DNA of 64,000 nt, from assembly GCA_027486765.1 (NCBI GenBank), contig JAIXOO010000115.1:1-64000 (forward strand), read 5' to 3'. Within the stretch, counting starts at the first letter, position 1. Each line of letters starts with the position of its first letter. The notes under the pieces are model-generated. The model did not search any database and was not told the DNA's origin. It was given only the letters and a program-made list of their open reading frames with translations. The position numbers were made by a program, and so were the translations under genes. Positions 35,890 to 43,074 of this stretch are shown piece by piece. Origin of the DNA: Saprospiraceae bacterium. GTDB taxonomy: Bacteria; Bacteroidota; Bacteroidia; Chitinophagales; Saprospiraceae.

Positions 35890-36423
35890 ATGGCAACAAT
35901 TTTTAGAGGCGGTGTTCCCATTCAAACGGAAGATGGCATGATCCAAGCGGAGCAATACGCAATTAGTTACTGGGGAAACCTCAATTTGGAAAAAATCTTT
36001 CCAATCGCTTTTTGGAAAGCAAAACAGATGATATCAGCGTCCAATTCAAAAAAAATTGCGCTCAGGATCAGTGATATCAACGATCCGCTGAATGTTGATG
36101 GAAGCTGGATGGTTTTTGATGAAGCCCAATCTGACTTATTAGCTGATCCCAATGAAGAGAACATCAGCTATTTTTTGTTGGAGGATAGCCTATTTGATGG
36201 GCCCGTACTGGTGCCTAATGGAAACGATGGATTTGATCGAGTGGAAGGGATAAGTAAAGTAAACAACACCCCTTACAACAACATTATCCGAGGCCGGATT
36301 GGAAAAGACGCGCTTACCAATAAAACTTATGCTTTTTTCCAGGCTGCCGGTTGTGACATCCTTGGCCCAGGCGGCGGTGGCGAAGGTGCCAGCACCGGCT
36401 TTAAAATTCCCTCCCCCGGTTAA
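35890..36423 (+). CDS. Unknown 177-residue protein with Gly-rich tail
   Basis: No family recognised. There is no signal peptide. The first 150 residues look folded: FRGGVPIQTEDGMIQAEQYAIS..., IALRISDINDPLNVDGSWMVFDE, and YNNIIRGRIGKDALTNKTYAFFQA. The tail is CDILGPGGGGEGASTGFK, followed by IPSPG. It lies 40 bp after the papain-like peptidase gene and before a hairpin at 36435-36464, so it is probably co-expressed with the peptidase. A substrate or partner role is a speculation from context. It has no homology that I can name, and no toxin or immunity motif is visible. Confidence 0.75.
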   Translation: MATIFRGGVPIQTEDGMIQAEQYAISYWGNLNLEKIFPIAFWKAKQMISASNSKKIALRISDINDPLNVDGSWMVFDEAQSDLLADPNEENISYFLLEDSLFDGPVLVPNGNDGFDRVEGISKVNNTPYNNIIRGRIGKDALTNKTYAFFQAAGCDILGPGGGGEGASTGFKIPSPG

Positions 36424-36434
36424 CCCATTATCAC

Positions 36435-36464
36435 ATAGGGCTATCTCTCAGCAGGTAGCCCTAT
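36435..36464. terminator. Hairpin after the Gly-tailed protein
   Basis: ATAGGGCTA and TAGCCCTAT form a 9-bp stem around a 12-nt loop, followed by CTCAATTTATTT. It would end or attenuate the kinase-to-small-protein transcript before the 7-TM gene. Confidence 0.6.
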
Positions 36465-36500
36465 CTCAATTTATTTCAGCACCTATAAAACCCAATTCCC

Positions 36501-37211
36501 ATGTCCGAATTACTCATTTCCCGAATAACCGTAGCATTCAGCCTGATTCCCATTGCCATGGCTATTTACCGCTGGAATCATTTGAACAAGGCGTTAATGC
36601 TTTTTTTCATGTACAAAGTTTTATCCTTGTTGCTCAATTTAGGAGAGCAGTTTTTCATTTGGTATGCAACCAAATATTATCCCTCCGTTGAACCTTACCT
36701 CACCTATTTTGGTATTCAAGACACCAGTTTTATTGGTATATTGTATCACGTCATTGCTTTTATATATCTGGGAAGGTTTTACAAAACATTAGTAGGCAAT
36801 ACTGCTGGAAGAATCATCTTGTGGGTTGCATATCTTCTGCTAAGTACTTCGGTAATTAATTATTGCTTCATTGAAGGCTATCGGGTATATGGAAAATTTA
36901 ACCCTGGAGCTTCGGCCATTTTTATTTTTGGTACAGCTGTGTATTACCTTTACCAGATGTTCCGCTCGAATCTCAGCTTACCGGTTCGCCGAAATCCCTA
37001 TTTTTGGTTAAGCTTGGGCGTAATCGTTCCCAATTTACTTGGCGTTTTCTTTTTCCTGATTGGAGATGCAGTTCATCAGGAGGATTACAGTCTTTTTACT
37101 GCTTTGTCCTCTTTCAAAAATGGTTTCCTTATCATTGGCCAAATCCTTATGGGAATCGGTTTCTGGCATGCTCCTTTTGCAAAATTTGTAACCTTGCCTG
37201 AGCAAAAATAA
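36501..37211 (+). CDS. Seven-helix membrane protein of unknown function
   Basis: 236 residues with about seven membrane helices (8-25, 29-48, 70-95, 103-122, 132-152, 165-190, 205-225). No catalytic motifs. Such polytopic proteins occur in Bacteroidota near two-component kinases as possible ligand sensors, but I cannot assign this one. It starts 77 bp after the Gly-tailed gene, across a hairpin, on the same strand. Basic residues between helices fit a cytoplasmic inside (RWNHLNK, RFYK, RSNLSLPVRRN). Confidence 0.8.
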   Translation: MSELLISRITVAFSLIPIAMAIYRWNHLNKALMLFFMYKVLSLLLNLGEQFFIWYATKYYPSVEPYLTYFGIQDTSFIGILYHVIAFIYLGRFYKTLVGNTAGRIILWVAYLLLSTSVINYCFIEGYRVYGKFNPGASAIFIFGTAVYYLYQMFRSNLSLPVRRNPYFWLSLGVIVPNLLGVFFFLIGDAVHQEDYSLFTALSSFKNGFLIIGQILMGIGFWHAPFAKFVTLPEQK

Positions 37212-37445
37212 TGGATAAACCACCAGAACTGGTGTTGATTTTGGACGGTCCCTCCCCTTATCTTTGTACTATCTTCAACAACAGAACACCAACCTTGAGG
37301 AAACAAAGTGAGTTGGTCCCACTGGCCGGTAAAACTAAACCTATTTTTTCCCAGTGCAGCATCCGGAACATGGACCACTCCTCCTCCTCTTCTTCTTAAA
37401 AAAGGATTTTCCTACTCGGGGCATTTTTTTATCTTTGCCCCACCT
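37212..37445. other. Gap of 234 bp before pyrR
   Basis: It contains a short open frame of 62 codons (37211-37399) that ends in a run of Ser codons from TCCTCCTCTTCTTC. Nothing supports it as a gene: no signal, no domain, no start context. The pyrR -7 box lies at 37430. No riboswitch or PyrR-binding loop is recognised. Confidence 0.5.
37430..37437 (+). promoter_or_regulatory. -7 box for pyrR-pyrB
   Basis: TATCTTTG matches TAnnTTTG; a TTTT at 37407-37410 is the -33 position. Transcription would start about 37443, so the pyrR ATG (37446) lies almost at the 5' end and the mRNA is nearly leaderless. Confidence 0.45.
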
Positions 37446-38003
37446 ATGGAAAAGCAACGCATCATCATCGGACCTGAAAGGTTTTCGCTGACCATTGATC
37501 GGCTCTGCCACCAATTGGTTGAAGAGTTTGATGATTTTACCAATACCTGCATCATCGGCATCCAGCCACGTGGCGTGGCGCTTTCGGAGCGCATTTACCG
37601 CCACCTCATCGACCAGCTCAACATTCCCCACATCGATTACGGCAAACTGGACATCACCTTTTACCGCGACGATTTCCGCCGCCCTGGGGCTTCCATGCAC
37701 GCCAGTGTCACCGAAATTGATTTTTTGGTGGAGAAAAAAAAGGTCATCCTCGTTGATGATGTCTTGTACACCGGGCGTACGGTGCAGGCGGCCTTGACTG
37801 CCTTGAACCATTATGGTCGCCCGGATAAAGTGGAATTGTTGACCTTGGTAGATCGGCGTTTCAACCGCGAATTGCCCATTCGTTCCACTTTTACAGGCAT
37901 CAAAGTCGATTCGGTGGATCAGGCTTACGTCAAAGTGGAATGGGCCAATACCCACGGGGAAGATCGGGTTCTTTTATTTTCAGACAAAAAAGCGGCACAA
38001 TAA
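37446..38003 (+). CDS. pyrR: Bifunctional pyr regulator/uracil phosphoribosyltransferase PyrR
   Basis: 185 residues from the ATG at 37446; the open frame runs 138 bp further upstream but that part has low-complexity codons and precedes the promoter box. The PRPP-binding loop is VILVDDVLYTGRT, and GIQPRGVALSERI is the PRTase hood-side loop. In Bacillus PyrR controls pyr operon attenuation; in Bacteroidota it may act only as uracil phosphoribosyltransferase, as no attenuator is visible here. pyrB follows after 9 bp, so the two form an operon for pyrimidine synthesis. Confidence 0.95.
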   Translation: MEKQRIIIGPERFSLTIDRLCHQLVEEFDDFTNTCIIGIQPRGVALSERIYRHLIDQLNIPHIDYGKLDITFYRDDFRRPGASMHASVTEIDFLVEKKKVILVDDVLYTGRTVQAALTALNHYGRPDKVELLTLVDRRFNRELPIRSTFTGIKVDSVDQAYVKVEWANTHGEDRVLLFSDKKAAQ

Positions 38004-38012
38004 TACGGGACG

Positions 38013-38942
38013 ATGGCTAACCAACAACTAAGCAGCAAACACCTCCTGGGCATCAAAGACCTCAGTACCGAGGACATTCGGCTGATTTTTCACACCGCCA
38101 CCAATTTTAAAGAAGTCATCAATCGCCCCATCAAAAAAGTGCCTTCTCTGCGCGACATCACCATCGCCAACCTCTTTTTTGAAGATTCAACGCGCACCAG
38201 GGTTTCGTTTGAGTTGGCCGAAAAACGGCTCTCAGCAGATACCGTCAATTTCTCGGCTTCTTCTTCTTCGGTCAAAAAAGGGGAAACCCTGCTCGATACG
38301 GTGAACAACATCCTGTCCATGAAAGTGGACATGGTGGTGATGCGCCACCCCGCTCCCGGTGCCTGCCAATTTTTGGCGCAACACATTGATGCCAATATCA
38401 TCAATGCAGGTGATGGCACCCATGAGCACCCGACCCAGGCGCTACTCGATGCCTTCTCGATGCAAGAGCAATTGGGCGACCTCGAAGGCAAAAACGTGGC
38501 CATTTTCGGCGACATCCTGCACTCGCGGGTGGCCTTGAGCAATATTTTTTGCCTACAGAAACTGGGGGCCAAAGTCCGGGTTTGTGGCCCTCCTACCCTC
38601 ATGCCCAAGTTCATCCACAAACTGGGCGTAGGCGTCAGCTACAACGTGCGCGAAACCCTGCAATGGTGTGACGTGGCCAACGTGCTCCGCATTCAGTTGG
38701 AGCGCCAAAACATCAAGTATTTCCCTACCCTGCGCGAGTATTCCCAGTATTTCGGGATCAATCGCCAGTTGCTGGATTCCCTGGATAAAAAGATTGTGAT
38801 CATGCACCCCGGGCCGATCAATCGCGGGGTGGAAATCACGAGCGATGTGGCGGATTCAGAGCATTCGATCATTTTGCAGCAGGTGGAGAATGGGGTCGCG
38901 GTGCGGATGGCGGTGTTGTTTTTGTTGGCGGCGAAAGGGTGA
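38013..38942 (+). CDS. pyrB: Aspartate carbamoyltransferase catalytic subunit
   Basis: 309 residues, usual length of the catalytic chain. Signature for carbamoyl phosphate is FEDSTRTRVSFELAEKRL (STRT), then MRHPAPGACQ, and GDGTHEHPTQALLDAF. Near the end HPGPINRGVEI matches the aspartate site. It condenses carbamoyl phosphate with aspartate, the committed step of pyrimidine synthesis. The gene starts 9 bp after pyrR. No pyrI regulatory chain is present in the window. Confidence 0.97.
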   Translation: MANQQLSSKHLLGIKDLSTEDIRLIFHTATNFKEVINRPIKKVPSLRDITIANLFFEDSTRTRVSFELAEKRLSADTVNFSASSSSVKKGETLLDTVNNILSMKVDMVVMRHPAPGACQFLAQHIDANIINAGDGTHEHPTQALLDAFSMQEQLGDLEGKNVAIFGDILHSRVALSNIFCLQKLGAKVRVCGPPTLMPKFIHKLGVGVSYNVRETLQWCDVANVLRIQLERQNIKYFPTLREYSQYFGINRQLLDSLDKKIVIMHPGPINRGVEITSDVADSEHSIILQQVENGVAVRMAVLFLLAAKG

Positions 38943-39020
38943 GGGAGGATACTAAGTGACTCATTTCCAAAGCGACATTTTTATTATCACAAAGGAATGA
39001 TTGCCAAAGCGACACTATTG

Positions 39021-39162
39021 GCACAAAGGACACAATGGAATGCACAGAGGACACAGAGTTAGACGTTGACAAGGGTTATTCATGAGAAATATGTCGCTAG
39101 AAAGAAACCTCTGTCAACGTCTAACTTTGTGTTCTTTGTGCCCTTCTTTGTGTCCTTTGTGC
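39021..39162. repeat. Inverted repeat with CACAAAGGACACAA-type arms
   Basis: Left arm GCACAAAGGACACAA..., right arm ...TTGTGTCCTTTGTGC. The inner 14 bp (GTTAGACGTTGACA, 39058-39071 and its complement 39112-39125) are perfect. The outer parts pair with gaps and contain units of GCACAAAGGACACAAAG. The loop is about 40 bp and includes AATATGTCGCTAG. In the gap between pyrB and a gene for a GxxExxY protein; the direct copies CCAAAGCGACA at 38966 and 39004 flank the left side. Confidence 0.75.
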
Positions 39163-39208
39163 TACAAAATGCCGCTTTTGCTACTACCAAACACATTGTG
39201 TTCCTCAC

Positions 39209-39580
39209 TCACAAAATCACCCGTCGCACCCCATCCCGAAACAGCAAAGTGTTGAAATTCATTAAAAGGCCCAGTTTACAATCTGCCAACCGCAAATAAG
39301 TCAACAGTTGCGCCAAATGCACATCGGTCAGGGACTCAACGGCCTTCAATTCAATGATCAATTTTTCCTCGACCACTAAATCAGCCCGATAACCTACCTC
39401 AAGTTTAACCTCGTTGTAAATCAAGGGAATCGCCTTTTGCTTCTCCACCTTGAGGTCCAATTGCTTCAACTCATAAACCAAACATTCCAGATACGCGCTC
39501 TCCAACAACCCAGGCCCCAAAGCTTTGTGTACTTTCAAACCACACCCAATGGCCAATGTGGCCAGTTCATTCTCTGACAT
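39209..39580 (-). CDS. GxxExxY protein (PD-(D/E)XK nuclease-like)
   Basis: 123 residues. Motif G24-L-L-E27-S-A-Y30 gives the family name. A PD-(D/E)XK-type site is visible: Asp67 in GYRADLVV and Glu77-Leu-Lys79 in LIIELKAVE. Such proteins are small predicted nucleases or nuclease-like proteins of unknown role. The end has LLMNFNTLLFRDGVRRVIL, also typical. It is a single gene on the minus strand, downstream end facing the CACAAAGG repeat and the pyrB end. Whether it acts on such repeats is not known. Confidence 0.9.
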   Translation of the reverse strand: MSENELATLAIGCGLKVHKALGPGLLESAYLECLVYELKQLDLKVEKQKAIPLIYNEVKLEVGYRADLVVEEKLIIELKAVESLTDVHLAQLLTYLRLADCKLGLLMNFNTLLFRDGVRRVIL

Positions 39581-39679
39581 AAAAAAAGTTTAAAAAGTGA
39601 ACAAACAGAAAGGATGTGTAAACAATTAAGGCAACCCGAAAATACATATCTTTACGCTAATTCAAAAACATCAGCTCGC

Positions 39680-41143
39680 ATGTTAGCCATTCAAAAAAGA
39701 TTAGCACCCTCCTTCTACGCCCTACTCAGTTTGCCCTCCACGGCCATGGGTTTTGCCTTGTCGGTCCAAATTTCCGCCTTGAGCTGGATCCTGAGCACCA
39801 AGTACGGCCTGGCCATTCACGACATTGGCCTGGTTTGGGCTGCCGGACCCATAGCCGGTATTTTTGGGCAGGTCATTGTGGGCCTGATCAGCGACAATGT
39901 CTGGTTTTGGGGTGGCCGCCGCAGACCTTTTATCCTGATCGGTGGTGCATTGGCCGCCTTAATGTTGTTGGCTCTGCCCAATATCGGCGTCATCTCTGAG
40001 TCCATGGGCACCGACGCCTTGCTCGGAGTAGCCATCACCGTGGCACTCACCCTTGATTTGGCCATCAACATCAGCTTCAACCCTACCCGCTCCATCATTG
40101 CCGATGTCACTCCAGCGGGTGATGCCCGCACCAAGGGTTACACCTGGATGCAGACCGTTTCGGGTACCTTTGGCGTTGCGGCTTATGCAATTGGGGCAAT
40201 TTGGGGCAATTACACCCTGATCTATTTTGGTGCCATTCTGGTGCTGCTCATTTCCGTGATCCCTCCTTTTTTCATCGAAGAACCTCGAACCTTACAAGCG
40301 GAAACCGACGCTACCGATGTACCCCAACAAAAGGCATCTTTATCGCAGATTGTAGTGGCCATTAGCCCCTTGTGGGGATACCTGTTGTATGCCATCATCG
40401 GCATCATCGCCCGGCTCCTGAACCAACCCGTCAGTTCCTTTTTACAAGGCATTTGTATTGGGGTGACTGTAGGCAGCATTTTGCTGATCTTTTTGTTGAA
40501 AAAACCGGTCTTTGGCTCCAAATACGCCCATTTGATCGACTTTCAAAAAATTCTCGCCGCCCATTCCTTTACTTGGCTGGGCATTCAAACCATGTTTGTG
40601 TACATGTTCGCCTACGTGCAGCAAAAAATCGTGGGTGTGAGCGATGATCAAATGGGGCAGGTCGTTTCCATATCCTTTTTGATCTTTAACGCCGTCGCAG
40701 CAGTGTTACCCGCCATTTTGTTGCAACCACTGACCAGCAAAATCGGACGGGTCAAAACCCATTTGATCTGCATTGCCATCATGGCGCTAGGGTACGCTGG
40801 GATATTTTTATTTGGGCATTCGGTGTCCAGCATTTATGTGCTGATGGGGGTGATAGGGATAGGCTGGGCCGCCACCGTCAGTTTACCATTCGCCATTATG
40901 TCCCAAACCATCGATCAATCGCGGATGGGGATGTTTATGGGCTTGTTCAATTTATCCGTAGTTTTACCCCAGTTGGTCGCCAGCCTGGGTGTTGGTGAAG
41001 CCATTAGTGCAGCCGAAGACAAGGGCCTGATTTTTATCATTTGTGCCCTGAGTTTGGCAATATCTGCCGTTTTATGGCTGTTCATTAAAGAGAATCAAAC
41101 AAAGGTTGAAACAGAAACACTGGTATCTGGCGGAGGCCATTGA
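39680..41143 (+). CDS. MFS sugar transporter, SLC45/sucrose-permease-like
   Basis: 487 residues from the ATG at 39680. Twelve helices. The loop GLISDNVWFWGGRRRPFIL (helix 2-3) matches the G-x-x-S-D-x(6,7)-G-R-R-R-P pattern of plant sucrose and animal SLC45 carriers, and WAAGPIAGIFGQVIVG precedes it. A second MFS motif is KIGRVKTHLICIAIMALGYAG. It probably imports a disaccharide or glycoside by proton symport. The next genes encode a DUF1080 protein (30 bp gap) and a heme c-containing propeller (17 bp gap), so a sugar-utilisation operon is likely. Confidence 0.9.
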   Translation: MLAIQKRLAPSFYALLSLPSTAMGFALSVQISALSWILSTKYGLAIHDIGLVWAAGPIAGIFGQVIVGLISDNVWFWGGRRRPFILIGGALAALMLLALPNIGVISESMGTDALLGVAITVALTLDLAINISFNPTRSIIADVTPAGDARTKGYTWMQTVSGTFGVAAYAIGAIWGNYTLIYFGAILVLLISVIPPFFIEEPRTLQAETDATDVPQQKASLSQIVVAISPLWGYLLYAIIGIIARLLNQPVSSFLQGICIGVTVGSILLIFLLKKPVFGSKYAHLIDFQKILAAHSFTWLGIQTMFVYMFAYVQQKIVGVSDDQMGQVVSISFLIFNAVAAVLPAILLQPLTSKIGRVKTHLICIAIMALGYAGIFLFGHSVSSIYVLMGVIGIGWAATVSLPFAIMSQTIDQSRMGMFMGLFNLSVVLPQLVASLGVGEAISAAEDKGLIFIICALSLAISAVLWLFIKENQTKVETETLVSGGGH

Positions 41144-41173
41144 CATATTTACTTTTTTCAACAAACACATTCA

Positions 41174-43057
41174 ATGAAGTCTGTTAAAACACTACTACTT
41201 GCTATTTCCATGCTGAGTGTTGCGACGGGTTGGGCACAAAAATTCCCACTCACCCCTCTCCCACTCGAAGACATGAGTAAATTCAAAACTACGGGCAGCA
41301 ATTGGCAAATTGTGGGCGATGTGGTGATGGATCGCAATGGCGGCATGAAAGTTACACCCGGCAAAGGGATCCTGCTCAACAATGTATCCGACAAGGACCA
41401 CGACATTCTGGAACAGGCTGGCAAAAAACAGGACTGGGCCACCGTCGAAGGTTACAAGGTGCTTACCACCTGGGAACATGGCGACTTGGAACTGGAACTG
41501 GATTTTATGATGCCCAAAGGCTCCAACTCGGGCATCTACCTGCAAGGACGTTATGAGGTACAGTTGTTCGACAGCTGGGGCGTAAAATCGCCCAAGTACG
41601 GCGACCTCGGCGGCATTTACCGCAACTGGGAAAGCGCCCCTGGCAAAATCTACATGGGCAAAGCACCCCTGGCCAACGCGGCTAAAGCACCCGGCCTGTG
41701 GCAAAACATGAAAATTTCCTTCCAGGCACCCCGTTTTGATGCCCAAGGCAAAAAAACTGAAAATGCCCGCCTACACTACGTGATCATCAATGGCGTAACG
41801 GTACACCAAAATCTGGAAATTCCACTGCCAACCGGCGGCCCGATCGACCAAAAAGAAGTGCCCCTTGGCCCTATTTTCATCCAGGGCGACCACGGTGCAG
41901 TGGCATTCCGCAACATCAAGTACCGCTCCCTGGGGGCTAAAACGGCCAGTACCAGCGACATCAGCTACAAGTACTTCGAAGGCAAATTTAAAACAGCCGA
42001 GGAGTTGAATGCTCAAACACCTAAGTCTAGCGGAAAACTTCCCGCCGTTACAGTCGAAGTGCTGGACCTGGAGGATGTTTCTGGTGTACGCTTTGATGGC
42101 GTATTGAACGTTCCTGAAGATGGCTATTACCTGATGTCGCTCAATACAACCGGGGGGTACAAACTGCAAATCGACAACCAGAATGTAGCCTTCAACGAGC
42201 GCCCGGATAGTTGGTGGGATTCAAAACAGAGTAGTGTTCAACTCAAGGCTGGTGCGCACCCTTTTACCCTCTATTACTACAAAGACGCGGGCTATATGCC
42301 TCCCCGGTTGGGTTGGGTCATTGAGGGTTCGGCCATTCAACGTTCCACATTGACCACTTTTGGTTCTTATCCACCAGACCCCAACCCTACTTCCCCCATT
42401 CAGGTTGCAGTGGGCAGCAAAACCAAACTGCTCCGCGCTTTCCTGGATTTTGAACGCGATCGGGCCCGCCGCCTCACCCATACCATTGGTGTCGGTGATC
42501 CGGGGGGGCTGCATTACATCTACGACCTCAAAGCAGGCAACGTAGCCTGTGTTTGGCGGGGCGATTTTGTGGATGCTACCCCCATGTGGAATGACCGGGG
42601 TGATGGTAGTTTCCGCCCAATGGGAGTCACCCAGTACACCTTTATTGGCCAAAGCCTGGGCATCATCCAGGGCAGAAGTGACGCATTTCCCACCACCTAT
42701 CAGGAAGCCGACTTCAAAACCAAAGGTTACGCCATTGAGGAAGCCACTGGACGGCCTATTTTCCGCTACAGCTACAAAGGAATCGATGTAGAGGAGCGTT
42801 GTTACCCCAGCGTAGACCAAAACAGTCTGGTCCGGGAAATCGCGCTGAATGGGACGATTCCTGAAGGGGCACACCTCAAGTTGGCAGAAGGCAAAGACAT
42901 CATGGCCATGCCCGACGGGTCTTTTGCCATTGACGACCGCAAGTATTACATCGTCATAGGTGGTGACCTAAAAGCATCGGTTCGTGATTTTAATGGCAAA
43001 AAAGAATTGGTGTTGCCGGTGAAAGCTGGCATCGCGAAGTACTCGATTGTTTGGTAA
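41174..43057 (+). CDS. DUF1080/3-keto-disaccharide hydrolase with PA14-like domain
   Basis: 627 residues with a signal peptide (LLLAISMLSVATGWAQ). Residues about 30-240 form the DUF1080 (3-keto-disaccharide hydrolase) domain: a concanavalin-like fold with GDLELELDFMMPKGSNSGIYLQGRYEVQLFDSW and FIQGDHGAVAFRNIKYR. A PA14-like domain lies at about 260-395 (GVLNVPEDGYYLMSLNTTGGYKLQIDNQ). The C-terminal part from about 400 is beta-rich with no clear name. In related systems such proteins act on 3-keto sugars made by glucoside 3-dehydrogenases. The protein is exported; the transporter gene is upstream and the heme protein follows. Confidence 0.88.
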   Translation: MKSVKTLLLAISMLSVATGWAQKFPLTPLPLEDMSKFKTTGSNWQIVGDVVMDRNGGMKVTPGKGILLNNVSDKDHDILEQAGKKQDWATVEGYKVLTTWEHGDLELELDFMMPKGSNSGIYLQGRYEVQLFDSWGVKSPKYGDLGGIYRNWESAPGKIYMGKAPLANAAKAPGLWQNMKISFQAPRFDAQGKKTENARLHYVIINGVTVHQNLEIPLPTGGPIDQKEVPLGPIFIQGDHGAVAFRNIKYRSLGAKTASTSDISYKYFEGKFKTAEELNAQTPKSSGKLPAVTVEVLDLEDVSGVRFDGVLNVPEDGYYLMSLNTTGGYKLQIDNQNVAFNERPDSWWDSKQSSVQLKAGAHPFTLYYYKDAGYMPPRLGWVIEGSAIQRSTLTTFGSYPPDPNPTSPIQVAVGSKTKLLRAFLDFERDRARRLTHTIGVGDPGGLHYIYDLKAGNVACVWRGDFVDATPMWNDRGDGSFRPMGVTQYTFIGQSLGIIQGRSDAFPTTYQEADFKTKGYAIEEATGRPIFRYSYKGIDVEERCYPSVDQNSLVREIALNGTIPEGAHLKLAEGKDIMAMPDGSFAIDDRKYYIVIGGDLKASVRDFNGKKELVLPVKAGIAKYSIVW

Positions 43058-43074
43058 GCTTTAAAAAAAACATT

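Noticed and set aside
37211-37399. 62-codon frame after the 7-TM gene
   Set aside because: No similarity or export signal, Ser-rich end from a C/T-rich run; judged non-coding.
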